From Piscirickettsiaceae bacterium (GTDB taxonomy: Bacteria; Pseudomonadota; Gammaproteobacteria; Nitrosococcales; Methylophagaceae), in NCBI GenBank assembly GCA_018646825.1, contig JABGUA010000190.1, positions 1 to 14,132 on the forward strand: a stretch of 14,132 nucleotides of DNA, read 5' to 3'. The position numbers were made by a program, and so were the translations under genes. This document shows, one piece after another, positions 1 to 7,215 of this stretch (position 1 is its first letter; each line of letters starts with the position of its first letter). Under the pieces are notes generated by a model that had not been told where the DNA came from, did no database searches, and saw only the letters and a program-made list of their open reading frames with translations.

Positions 1-472
1 GCTCGCCTTCTTGAGCCGTAATGAGCTCCACTCCCCAGCGGTGACCTTCTGCATACTTACTATACATTCGGTATAAATCGCCGGCAAAAATAGCGGCCTC
101 ATCACCGCCTGTTCCCGCTCGAACTTCGAGGAAAATATTACGCTGATCATTGGGATCTTTTGGCAATAATAATTTCTGTAATTCCACTTCTAAATCTTGC
201 TCATTTTTCTGTGCTTCGGACAATTCTTCTTTGGCCATTTCACGCATTTCTGCATCGTCTTCTTCCATCATTATTTTAGCTTCTTCGATGGCGGTTAGAC
301 TGTCTTTGTAAGCATTGAAATTTGTAACGACAGGTTCAAGTTGCGCGTACTCTTGAGACAGTGCACGGAATTTATTTTGGTCTGCCATCGTTTCTGGTTC
401 AGACAATAACCCGCTAATTTCTTCATGGCGTTCTACTAGGGTTTCAAGTTTGTGTTTGATCGATTCTTTCAC
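1..472 (-). CDS. prfA: Peptide chain release factor 1, N-terminal part (cut by window edge)
   Basis: RF1 recognises UAA and UAG stop codons in the ribosomal A site and triggers release of the finished peptide. About 157 N-terminal residues are visible. They begin VKESIKHKLETLVERHEE, comparable to E. coli RF1, and run through a long charged helical domain into the conserved segment RAGTGGDEAAIFAGDLYRMY at about residues 120-140. The stop-codon recognition loop and the GGQ motif lie beyond the window. The start is a GTG at 472-470, chosen because it aligns with the family N-terminus and has an AAGGA about 9 nt upstream, inside the last hemA codons. Only 5 bp separate it from the hemA stop, so the two are probably co-transcribed and translationally coupled, as in E. 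coli hemA-prfA. Family assignment is secure. Confidence 0.96.
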   Translation of the reverse strand, partial: MKESIKHKLETLVERHEEISGLLSEPETMADQNKFRALSQEYAQLEPVVTNFNAYKDSLTAIEEAKIMMEEDDAEMREMAKEELSEAQKNEQDLEVELQKLLLPKDPNDQRNIFLEVRAGTGGDEAAIFAGDLYRMYSKYAEGHRWGVELITAQEGE

Positions 473-477
473 TGTTT

Positions 478-1731
478 TTAATCCTTAAGATTGAACAGGC
501 TTCTGGCCGCTTCAATCAGATTGTTGTCCACATCTGAACCCGACTGGCGAAGCTGCCGACTCGGTTCGTGTAGTAATTTATTCGTTAGGGTTCGGGCTAG
601 CTCATCCAACACTTGCTCAGGTAAAGCGCCTTGTTCTAATTGCTTTTTTGCTTTTTGAAGTAAGTAATTACTTTCTTCTTCTGCATTCTCTCTAATAGCT
701 CTAATGATTGGAACTGCGTCTTGCGTTCGTAGCCAACTCATGAAATGTTCGACTTGGCTGTCAATAATTTCTTCGGCTTGTAGCGCAGCATCACGACGCG
801 ACTGTAAGTTCTCTTCTATAATGTCATGCAGATCATCGACGCAATATAAATAGATGTCTTCTAAGTTACCTACTTCGGGTTCGATGTCTCTTGGCACTGC
901 AATATCAACCATAAAAATAGGCCGACGTTTCCGTTCTTTTAGAGCGCGTTCGACAGTCCCTTTCCCGAGAATAGGTAGCTGACTTGCGGTCGAGCTAATG
1001 ACGATATCAGCCTCAGCAATATGGGTCGGCATTTCACTTAAGTTGATCGCATAACCATCGACTTGGGTAGCAAGGTGATGGGCTTTTTCAATCGTCCGGT
1101 TGGCAATAATAATACGTCCGATACCATTATCATGAAGGTGTCTTGCTGCCAATTCAATCGTCTCCCCAGCGCCAATTAAAAGGGCTGTTGATTCGGCTAA
1201 ATTTGTGAATATTTGTTTGGCTAAACTGACCGCTGCAAAAGCAACTGAAACCGGGCTGTTTCCGATCGCGGTATCGGTGCGAACTTGCTTGGCAACAGTG
1301 AAAGCATGTTGGAACAATCTGCCGAGAGATTTGCCAACAGATCGATGGTGAAGGGCATCACTATAGGCCGTCTTAATTTGTCCTAAAATCTGTGGTTCAC
1401 CCAAGACCATCGAATCCAATCCACAAGCAACTCGAAGTAAGTGACGAATAACGTCATCACCTTCATGTTGATAGAGATATTCATCTAAGCTGTTGGCTTG
1501 GGCGTTATGATATTGATGTAACCATTCGCCGATATTGATTGCATCGTCTTGTTCAAGGTGACAATAGACCTCAGTCCGATTGCAGGTAGAAACAATCACA
1601 GCTTCAATGACGCCTGGCTGGGCTTTTAATGCTGTCAGAGCACCTGGTAATGTTTCAGGATTAAATGCGATATTTTCCCGAATACCAACGGGTGCTGTAG
1701 TGTGATTGACGCCATAGGCCACGAGTTGCAT
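478..1731 (-). CDS. hemA: Glutamyl-tRNA reductase
   Basis: This enzyme reduces glutamyl-tRNA(Glu) to glutamate-1-semialdehyde with NADPH, the first committed step of tetrapyrrole and haem synthesis by the C5 pathway; it is cytosolic. The 417-residue length matches the E. coli enzyme (418). The catalytic-domain motif STCNRTEVY carries the nucleophile Cys50. GEPQILGQ is at 111-118, and the NADPH-binding loop LIGAGET is at about 185-191. The C-terminal helical dimerisation region extends to the end. The ATG at 1731 aligns with the family start (MQLVAYGVNHTTAPV) and has an AGGCGA about 10 nt upstream. The gene is divergent from the TPR lipoprotein gene and is followed by prfA. Its promoter should lie in the 285-bp divergent region, but no convincing -35/-10 pair was found on this strand. 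Confidence 0.98.
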   Translation of the reverse strand: MQLVAYGVNHTTAPVGIRENIAFNPETLPGALTALKAQPGVIEAVIVSTCNRTEVYCHLEQDDAINIGEWLHQYHNAQANSLDEYLYQHEGDDVIRHLLRVACGLDSMVLGEPQILGQIKTAYSDALHHRSVGKSLGRLFQHAFTVAKQVRTDTAIGNSPVSVAFAAVSLAKQIFTNLAESTALLIGAGETIELAARHLHDNGIGRIIIANRTIEKAHHLATQVDGYAINLSEMPTHIAEADIVISSTASQLPILGKGTVERALKERKRRPIFMVDIAVPRDIEPEVGNLEDIYLYCVDDLHDIIEENLQSRRDAALQAEEIIDSQVEHFMSWLRTQDAVPIIRAIRENAEEESNYLLQKAKKQLEQGALPEQVLDELARTLTNKLLHEPSRQLRQSGSDVDNNLIEAARSLFNLKD

Positions 1732-1821
1732 CAGGTCTACTCGCCTCGGTTACTATTTTGAGATGAGTCCTGAATTTGGGCACAGCCAACGTTAGCCACC
1801 GCAACAAATTGGACAATCCTA

Positions 1822-1850
1822 TTGTTATGGTACTTATTAATGCTTAAGAT
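1822..1850 (+). promoter_or_regulatory. Candidate sigma70-type promoter for the TPR-lolB-ispE block
   Basis: TTGTTA and TAAGAT are separated by exactly 17 nt. Each box matches consensus at 4 of 6 positions. The implied transcript starts near 1857 and would have a leader of about 160 nt before the ATG at 2017. This is a weak call based only on spacing and sequence. Confidence 0.3.
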
Positions 1851-1873
1851 AAAGTGTCTTGGCATAAAATCGA

Positions 1874-1885
1874 AAGTCATGACTT
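1874..1885. repeat. 12-bp perfect palindrome, possible operator
   Basis: AAGTCATGACTT reads the same on both strands and does not extend further (A at 1873 faces G at 1886). It sits in the hemA/TPR divergent region, downstream of the candidate rightward -10 box. Its size and symmetry would suit a dimeric regulator, but a 12-bp palindrome can occur by chance. Confidence 0.3.
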
Positions 1886-2016
1886 GCTTAGATACGTCTT
1901 TGGTGATGGTTTGGGTCAAAATGCTGTTAAACTTGCAGCAGTTACTTAATATTTGTTGTCTGTTTGTTAGTGCAATGGAACATTCTAACAAAATCAATCG
2001 ATCAGGTCGTTTTATT

Positions 2017-3786
2017 ATGGATTTATCGCAAGCAATTTGGAAGAAACTTAGCTGTTTTACACGGACTAGTTCGCTCACCACTGCTTTGGTCATACTCTCT
2101 GCTTGTTCTACAGTGCCATCTGAAACCCCTGTCGTCCCAACAGATTCTCTTTCTGTTTCAACGCCTGTTGCCGTCGAAGAAAAGCCAGTTGAAACATTAC
2201 CACTAACAGCAGAACTCACTTACTTAATCCTCACTGCCGAAGTGGCTGCTCAACGTGGCGATGTTATTGGTGCTGATGAACTATATAACCGTGCTGCTGG
2301 TTTAATTGATTCACCTAACCTTTCAAACCGTTCTACTCAAATGGCAAATTTTACCCGTGATGAACAGCGCATTGATCGCGCTTTAAATCGTTGGGCTGAA
2401 GTTGATCCTACTGACGCTAATATCTATATGTTAAAAGCGCCATTTTTATTGATTAAAGGCCAATACAACGAGGCAGCGGCTTCCGTAAATAAGGCGATAT
2501 CGTTAGCGCCTAACAAATCGGCGCTCTATCTGGGGCGTTTAAGCGATAACCTCAGCAAGCTTGTAAAACCTCAGCCTGCATTAGCAGTCATGTCACAGTT
2601 AGACTTATTCCAGCAGCAAGATCCAACGGCCCTTTATCAATATAGTCGCTTAGCTGCTTATTATCAGAAATATGATGCCGCACTCCCCACCATTAATTCT
2701 GTATTGGATAAAGACCCCAGTTTTGAAGATGCACGTATTTTAAAATCAAAAATCTTGCAGCGTTTAGGTCAGGGCGAAGCCGCATTAAAAACATTAAAAC
2801 CGGCAGCTAACAAAAGAGACGCAAGCCGCCAGCTTCGCTTTACTTATGCCCAGTTGCTTGGTGAAAACAATTACGTAGATGCCTCGCGACGCGGCTTTGA
2901 AAAACTCTATGCTGAACAAAGTAATGAACCTGATGTCGCATTTGCGCTAGGTGTAATAGCTATTGAACAAGGGGAAGGTGTCAAGGCCAGAACCTATTTT
3001 AATCGTTTACTTGATTTAGGTGACCCAGGGCAACAAGCGGCTTATTTCCTCGGTCTTGCTGAAAAAATGAATGGTAATGTTGAACAGGCTATTGTTTGGT
3101 TTACTTCTGTGCCGAACAACAATCCGCGTTTTCAAGCTGCCCAAACGCATTATGTCACTTTACTCGCTGATAACGGCGCCATGGCAAAAGCTCGCCAGCA
3201 TTTGGCTAACATCAGAACAGCTAATCCAAAACTCGCCGTACAATATTATTTGTTTGAATCTTCTTTCTTAAGAGAACGTGGCCTGGCACAAGCGTCTTAC
3301 GATATCCTCGATACGGCATTGACCGAGCACCCAAATGACATCGACTTACTCTATGGCCGAGCAATGGCAGCTGAGTCCTTAAATCGTATCGATTGGCTTG
3401 AACGTGATCTTAGAGCAATTTTAGCCATTGATCCGCAACATGGTCAGACCTTAAATGCCTTGGGGTATACCTTGACTGATCGGACAGATCGTCATCAAGA
3501 AGCATTAGTGTTAATTAATCAAGCCTTGGCATTGAACCCAAATGATCCTTTCTATCTCGATAGCTTAGGCTGGGTTTATTATCGCTTAGGCGATTTGGAA
3601 AAAGCGGAGCTATACCTAAAAAAAGCAGTAGAACTTCAGCCTGATCCTGAATTTTTAGCCCACCTTGGCGAAGTGCTATGGCAGCGGGGCGAACAGCACC
3701 AGGCCAAAAAAATCTGGCAACAAGGACTAGATTTTGATGCAGACAATAAATTGTTGCTAGATACCATGCAGCAATTTGGGCTTTAA
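2017..3786 (+). CDS. Tetratricopeptide-repeat lipoprotein of the hemA-lolB interval
   Basis: This is a 589-residue protein built mostly of TPR units, which form helical-pair scaffolds for protein-protein contacts. The N-terminus is a lipoprotein signal: a basic stretch (KK at 9-10), a hydrophobic core, and the lipobox LSAC with Cys30. An acidic, Pro/Thr/Ser-rich linker follows, then repeats to the C-terminus. The last repeats are the clearest (for example ALALNPNDPFYLDSLGWVYY and ELYLKKAVELQPDPEFLAHL). It is probably anchored at the inner face of the outer membrane. The ATG at 2017 is preferred over a TTG at 1822 and an ATG at 1975 because only it places the signal peptide at the N-terminus; AGGT lies about 10 nt upstream. 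A TPR gene at this site beside lolB is known in Pseudomonas. The molecular role is unknown; a scaffold role in envelope assembly is inference. Confidence 0.85.
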   Translation: MDLSQAIWKKLSCFTRTSSLTTALVILSACSTVPSETPVVPTDSLSVSTPVAVEEKPVETLPLTAELTYLILTAEVAAQRGDVIGADELYNRAAGLIDSPNLSNRSTQMANFTRDEQRIDRALNRWAEVDPTDANIYMLKAPFLLIKGQYNEAAASVNKAISLAPNKSALYLGRLSDNLSKLVKPQPALAVMSQLDLFQQQDPTALYQYSRLAAYYQKYDAALPTINSVLDKDPSFEDARILKSKILQRLGQGEAALKTLKPAANKRDASRQLRFTYAQLLGENNYVDASRRGFEKLYAEQSNEPDVAFALGVIAIEQGEGVKARTYFNRLLDLGDPGQQAAYFLGLAEKMNGNVEQAIVWFTSVPNNNPRFQAAQTHYVTLLADNGAMAKARQHLANIRTANPKLAVQYYLFESSFLRERGLAQASYDILDTALTEHPNDIDLLYGRAMAAESLNRIDWLERDLRAILAIDPQHGQTLNALGYTLTDRTDRHQEALVLINQALALNPNDPFYLDSLGWVYYRLGDLEKAELYLKKAVELQPDPEFLAHLGEVLWQRGEQHQAKKIWQQGLDFDADNKLLLDTMQQFGL

Positions 3787-3790
3787 ACAC

Positions 3791-4405
3791 ATGCTCTTTT
3801 GCCGAAATGTTGCTATTAGCCTTATTATTTTATTGATGGCTGCTTGTGCACCTTTACGGCAACAACCCACCACCTTTGCTATTGACCCAGGCCTAATTTG
3901 GCAAGAACGCCAAATTGAATTGCGCCAACTCACTAAATGGGAAATTCGGGGTAGAACCGCTATCACGCAAGGTGATGAAGCTTGGAATGCCGGCTTGAAT
4001 TGGCGTGAAAACACGGGCATTTATCGTATTAAATTGATGGGCCCTTTTTCGCAAGGTGGGATTCACTTAGATGGCACACCGGAACAAGTCGTTTTAACTT
4101 TATCTGATGGTGAAATGATCGCGGCATCGACGCCTGAAGCTTTATTGACTAACACCTTTAATTTGAAATTTCCAATCAGCGCCTTGCGTGATTGGATTCG
4201 TGGTTTACCTTTTGCGGGTACACCTTATCAAACGCTTGAAATTGATGATCAAGGCCGACTTAAACGTCTTAAACAGCAGGAATGGACCATCGATTATCAA
4301 CGTTATGAAACCTATAGTCAGCAACAAATGCCAGCTAAAATATTTATTTCTCATCCAGAATTTAGTTTGCGTTTAGTCGTAAACAATTGGAAAGATGTGC
4401 AGTGA
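3791..4405 (+). CDS. lolB: Outer-membrane lipoprotein insertion protein LolB
   Basis: LolB is an outer-membrane lipoprotein that takes lipoproteins from the periplasmic carrier LolA and inserts them into the inner leaflet of the outer membrane. The 204 residues match the usual size (E. coli 207). A signal peptide with lipobox MAAC gives mature Cys19. The family pattern is clear: KWEIRGRTAI at about 49-58, LRDWIRGLP in the middle, and a beta-rich C-terminus ending SLRLVVNNWKDVQ. The loop GPFSQGG places Phe86, mature residue 68, where E. coli LolB has the functionally important Leu68. The ATG at 3791 starts 4 bp after the TPR stop. A TTG at 3776 is in frame but adds nothing. No clear Shine-Dalgarno is visible, so coupling to the upstream gene is likely. 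Its stop overlaps the ispE start. Confidence 0.93.
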   Translation: MLFCRNVAISLIILLMAACAPLRQQPTTFAIDPGLIWQERQIELRQLTKWEIRGRTAITQGDEAWNAGLNWRENTGIYRIKLMGPFSQGGIHLDGTPEQVVLTLSDGEMIAASTPEALLTNTFNLKFPISALRDWIRGLPFAGTPYQTLEIDDQGRLKRLKQQEWTIDYQRYETYSQQQMPAKIFISHPEFSLRLVVNNWKDVQ

Positions 4406-5241
4406 TTGCATGGCCAGCTCCTGCAAAAATTAATCTTTTCTTACACATCACTAGCCAACGCGATGACGGTTATCATGAGCTACAAACCGCATTTCAATTT
4501 TTAAATTACGCTGATTCTTTACAATTTCGAGTTCAAGACCGATCCGCTATTGAACTATTAACGCCAATAGAGGGCGTTGCTGATAAAGATAATTTAATCG
4601 TTCGTGCAGCTAACCTTTTACAAACCTATGCCAAAGTATCGAAAGGTGTACAAATTACCCTCGAAAAACGCTTGCCTATGGGTGGCGGTTTAGGCGGCGG
4701 CAGCTCTAATGCCGCAACCACATTAGTTGCATTAAATGACCTCTGGCAATGTGGCCTTTCTGTCGACACATTGTCTAAACTGGGCTTATCTTTAGGCGCA
4801 GATGTTCCCGTTTTTATTCACGGCACAGCCGCTTGGGCCGAAGGTGTTGGTGAAAAACTGACATCAATATCACCACCTGAGCGTTGGTATGTCGTGATTG
4901 CACCGGATTGCCATGTTTCGACGACAGAAGTATTTTCATCGCAAGAATTGACACGAGATTGTGAACCAATCACAATATCGCGCTTCCTTTCAGGGGAAGG
5001 CAGAAATGTCTGTGAGGATGTAGTGATTAAACACTATCCCGCTGTTTCTGAGGCATTAGATTGGCTGAGTCAATATGGCGAATCACGAATGTCTGGGACC
5101 GGTGCTTGTTTGTTCTCTGGCTTTGACAGTCGACAGCAAGCGCAAGCAGTATTTGAAGCCCTGCCAGAAAATTGGCAAGGTTTTGTGGCAAAAGGGTGTA
5201 ACAAGTCACCTTTAACTACATTAAAAGCTATAAAAAATTAA
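4402..5241 (+). CDS. ispE: 4-diphosphocytidyl-2-C-methyl-D-erythritol kinase
   Basis: IspE is a GHMP-family kinase that phosphorylates the 2-hydroxyl of CDP-methylerythritol with ATP, the fourth step of the MEP isoprenoid pathway. From the chosen start the protein has 279 residues (E. coli 283). WPAPAKINLFLHI carries the substrate-site Lys9. The glycine-rich ATP loop PMGGGLGGGSSNAA spans 92-105. LGADVPVF contains the catalytic Asp134, and the third GHMP motif MSGTGACLF lies near the C-terminus. The start is GTG at 4402, which overlaps the lolB TGA in a GTGA junction and has GGAAAG at 4389-4394. An in-frame TTG at 4387 would extend past the family N-terminus. The overlap indicates translational coupling with lolB. 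A strictly housekeeping gene with no anomalies seen. Confidence 0.96.
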   Translation: MIAWPAPAKINLFLHITSQRDDGYHELQTAFQFLNYADSLQFRVQDRSAIELLTPIEGVADKDNLIVRAANLLQTYAKVSKGVQITLEKRLPMGGGLGGGSSNAATTLVALNDLWQCGLSVDTLSKLGLSLGADVPVFIHGTAAWAEGVGEKLTSISPPERWYVVIAPDCHVSTTEVFSSQELTRDCEPITISRFLSGEGRNVCEDVVIKHYPAVSEALDWLSQYGESRMSGTGACLFSGFDSRQQAQAVFEALPENWQGFVAKGCNKSPLTTLKAIKN

Positions 5242-5262
5242 GCTACTAACGTGGCAAGATGT

Positions 5263-5268
5263 TAAAAT
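5263..5268 (+). promoter_or_regulatory. Possible -10 box for tRNA-Gln and prs
   Basis: TAAAAT lies 14 nt before the mature tRNA-Gln 5' end and matches the -10 box of the tRNA-Met promoter in this window. No good -35 hexamer is visible at 16-18 nt upstream, so the tRNA may instead be processed from the ispE transcript. Confidence 0.28.
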
Positions 5269-5282
5269 TACGTTTCATCAGT

Positions 5283-5357
5283 TGGGGTATCGCCAAGCGG
5301 TAAGGCACAAGGTTTTGATCCTTGCATTCCCAGGTTCGAATCCTGGTACCCCAGCCA
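5283..5357 (+). tRNA. tRNA-Gln (anticodon TTG)
   Basis: This is a 75-nt cloverleaf with an encoded CCA end. The acceptor stem pairs TGGGGTA with TACCCCA, and the discriminator is G. The D-arm is GCCAAGCGGTAAGGC, the anticodon loop TTTTGAT carries TTG (reads CAA), and the T-arm contains GGTTCGAATCC. The weak U1-A72 pair at the top of the acceptor stem is typical of glutamine tRNAs, and the sequence is very close to E. coli tRNA-Gln as remembered. It lies 41 nt after ispE and 90 nt before the prs start, so tRNA and prs may share a transcript that needs RNase processing. Confidence 0.97.
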
Positions 5358-5447
5358 TTTTTTATTTCTGACACAGAGCTAGGCAGCCTACCCTTGAGCA
5401 ATAATAGCTTTTATCAACGACAGCAACGTACAGCTGATAGCAACCTG

Positions 5448-6380
5448 ATGGTTTTCTCGGGTAATGCTAACCCGGAATTATCCTCTAAAGTTGCACGCTT
5501 CCTCAATGTCCCTTTAGGTAAAGCGACTGTCGAGTCCTTTAGCGACGGCGAAATCATGGTCGAGATTCTCGACAATGTTCGCGGCAAAGATGTCTTCATT
5601 ATACAGCCGACCTGTATGCCGGCTAATGACAACCTGATGGAACTGATGGTGATGACTGATGCAATTCGTCGCTCTTCTGCCAAACGTATTACCCTTGTTA
5701 TCCCTTATTTAGGTTATTCCCGTCAAGATCGCCGCCCTCGTTCAGCCCGTGTCGCAATCACCGCTAAAGTGGTTGCTAATATGTTGACTGGCGTCGGAGC
5801 TGACCGCGTTTTAACCATTGATTTACATGCTGACCAAATCCAAGGCTTTTTTGATTGCCCTGTTGATAATATTTACGCCTCTCCGGTTTTATTAGGCGAC
5901 ATTTGGAAGCATAAATACCAAGATTTAGTCGTTGTCTCTCCTGATGTCGGTGGTGTTGTACGTGCACGCGCATTGGCTAAATTGCTGGATGTCGAATTAG
6001 CTATTATTGATAAACGCCGCCCGCAAGCCAATGTCGCTAAGGTTATGAATATCATCGGTGATGTTGAGGGCCGAGTTTGTGTTTTGATCGATGATATGGT
6101 CGATACCGCAGGCACTTTATGTGCAGCAGCAGAGGCTCTGAAAGAACAAGGTGCTTCGCGCGTTGTTGCTTATTGTACCCATGCTGTTTTATCTGGCCCC
6201 GCTGTCGACAATATTGAAAACTCCGTGTTGGACGAATTGGTGGTAACTAATACCATCCCATTACGCCCAGAAGCACAAAAATGTGATAAGATCCGGCCGC
6301 TTAGCATTGTCGAAATGCTTGGCGAAGCCATGTACCGGATTAATACAGACGAGTCTGTTAGCTCTTTGTATATGGATTAA
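5448..6380 (+). CDS. prs: Ribose-phosphate pyrophosphokinase (PRPP synthetase)
   Basis: Prs transfers pyrophosphate from ATP to ribose-5-phosphate, making PRPP for purine, pyrimidine, histidine, tryptophan and NAD synthesis. From ATG 5448 it has 310 residues (E. coli 315). The N-terminus MVFSGNANPEL matches the family. FSDGE is at 31-35, the flexible catalytic loop GYSRQDRRPRSAR at 89-101, and DLHADQIQGFF holds His127. KRRPQANV begins near 189, and the PRPP-binding loop DDMVDTAGT is at 215-223. The residue before FSDGE is Ser, where E. coli and B. subtilis enzymes have Arg. The open frame extends upstream into the tRNA-Gln gene, which cannot be coding; a TTG at 5394 is a less likely alternative. 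No strong Shine-Dalgarno precedes the ATG, so the exact start is less certain than the identity. A terminator follows the gene. Confidence 0.95.
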   Translation: MVFSGNANPELSSKVARFLNVPLGKATVESFSDGEIMVEILDNVRGKDVFIIQPTCMPANDNLMELMVMTDAIRRSSAKRITLVIPYLGYSRQDRRPRSARVAITAKVVANMLTGVGADRVLTIDLHADQIQGFFDCPVDNIYASPVLLGDIWKHKYQDLVVVSPDVGGVVRARALAKLLDVELAIIDKRRPQANVAKVMNIIGDVEGRVCVLIDDMVDTAGTLCAAAEALKEQGASRVVAYCTHAVLSGPAVDNIENSVLDELVVTNTIPLRPEAQKCDKIRPLSIVEMLGEAMYRINTDESVSSLYMD

Positions 6381-6436
6381 CGCGTTATTTAAAGTAGCGT
6401 GTTCAAGATGCTGACCCTGGTCGCGGGGAGGCAAAC

Positions 6437-6458
6437 GCCGCCGTTTGGCGGCATTTTT
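6437..6458 (+). terminator. Intrinsic terminator or attenuator between prs and rplY
   Basis: A six-pair all-GC stem, GCCGCC (6437-6442) and GGCGGC (6447-6452), closes a GTTT loop. It is followed by one A and five T (6454-6458), a standard Rho-independent terminator. A competing stem CAAACG (6432-6437)/CGTTTG (6442-6447) uses part of the same bases, so the two cannot form together. Either prs transcription ends here and rplY has its own promoter downstream, or this is a partial terminator that tunes rplY-pth-ychF expression. Confidence 0.8.
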
Positions 6459-6500
6459 AATGGGCAATTAAAAACTTGCTCATGATTTTTGGAGAACACA

Positions 6501-7190
6501 ATGGAAAATTTATTCGAAGTTCAAGCTGAACTCCGTACTGACGCGGGGAAAGGTGCGAGCCGCCGCCTACGTCATGCCGGTAATGTACCAGCTATTATTT
6601 ATGGTGGTAGTGATGCGCCAATGTCGATCACTGTTGACCACAACCGTTTTTTACGTCATTTGCAAGAAGAAGCATTTTATGCGCATATCTTGACCGTTAA
6701 CGTCGATGGTAAGAAGCACAAAGTCGTATTAAAAGACTTACAACGTCATCCTGCAAGTGATATGAGAATTATGCATGCGGATTTCTTCCGTATCGATGCA
6801 AAACAAGCAATGACCATGACAGTCCAATTGCACTTTATTGGTGAAGATGTTGCTCCTGGTGTTAAAGCCGGTGGTTTAGTATCTCACTTAATGAGTGATG
6901 TCGAGATCTCTTGTTTGCCGAAAGATTTACCTGAATACATCGACATTGATGTATCTACGTTAGAGTTGGATCATAGTATCCACTTATCAGAAATCGTTAT
7001 GCCTAAAGGCGTCACATTAACTGCATTATCACACCACGGTGAAGAAGAAGAGCTTGAAGAAGGTGAACGCTCTTCATACGACCAAGCGGTTGTTAATATT
7101 CATACACCTCGTGTCATCGTAGATGAAGATGAAGCCGTTGATGTGGCTGAAGAAGCTGCAGGTGAAGGTGAAGAAGCGACTGAAGAGTAA
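6501..7190 (+). CDS. rplY: 50S ribosomal protein L25/general stress protein Ctc
   Basis: L25/CTC binds 5S rRNA in the large ribosomal subunit. The 229-residue protein is the long two-domain (TL5/CTC) form. The L25 domain covers about residues 1-92, with the typical KGASRRLRHAGNVPAIIYGG. The beta-rich TL5 C-terminal domain follows, including GEDVAPGVKAGGLV and LPEYIDIDVSTLELDHSIHL. An acidic insert (GEEEELEEGE) precedes the final strand, and a Glu-rich tail (AEEAAGEGEEATEE) ends the protein. Both make it somewhat longer than the roughly 200-residue proteins of relatives. The ATG at 6501 is chosen because GGAGA ends about 5 nt upstream; a TTG at 6489 overlaps that ribosome-binding site. pth follows 25 bp later, the usual rplY-pth pairing. 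Confidence 0.95.
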   Translation: MENLFEVQAELRTDAGKGASRRLRHAGNVPAIIYGGSDAPMSITVDHNRFLRHLQEEAFYAHILTVNVDGKKHKVVLKDLQRHPASDMRIMHADFFRIDAKQAMTMTVQLHFIGEDVAPGVKAGGLVSHLMSDVEISCLPKDLPEYIDIDVSTLELDHSIHLSEIVMPKGVTLTALSHHGEEEELEEGERSSYDQAVVNIHTPRVIVDEDEAVDVAEEAAGEGEEATEE

Positions 7191-7215
7191 CCTAGTCGCT
7201 TGAGGATCATGCTTT

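Larger units (their letters stand above)
1732..2016. promoter_or_regulatory. Divergent intergenic region between hemA and the TPR lipoprotein gene
   Basis: This 285-bp region must hold the promoters of hemA (leftward) and of the TPR-lolB-ispE block (rightward). A rightward candidate is TTGTTA (1822-1827), 17 nt, TAAGAT (1845-1850), matching consensus at 4 of 6 in each box. A perfect 12-bp palindrome, AAGTCATGACTT, lies at 1874-1885, just downstream of that -10. Open frames crossing the region in both directions are not credible genes: they have poor starts and no recognisable protein features. Confidence 0.45.

Noticed and set aside
1822..2016. N-terminal extension of the TPR protein from a TTG
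   Set aside because: It would bury the lipoprotein signal at residue 66 and cover the divergent promoter region; the ATG at 2017 gives a proper signal peptide.
1737..2219. 160-codon open frame on the minus strand upstream of hemA
   Set aside because: It is antisense to the lipoprotein signal and Ser/Thr/Pro-rich linker of the TPR gene, has low-complexity Ser/Gly/Thr content and no recognisable domain.
4387..4401. TTG start for ispE
   Set aside because: The GTG at 4402 overlaps the lolB stop and has a well-spaced GGAAAG; the TTG would lie on that ribosome-binding site.
5322..5447. Upstream extension of prs
   Set aside because: It begins inside the tRNA-Gln gene and the extra residues do not match the Prs family, whose N-terminus fits ATG 5448.
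6478..6496. Resemblance of GCTCATGATTTTTGGAGAA before rplY to an arm of the lexA palindrome
   Set aside because: Only one half-site is similar, there is no matching inverted arm, and the sequence is explained by the rplY ribosome-binding site.
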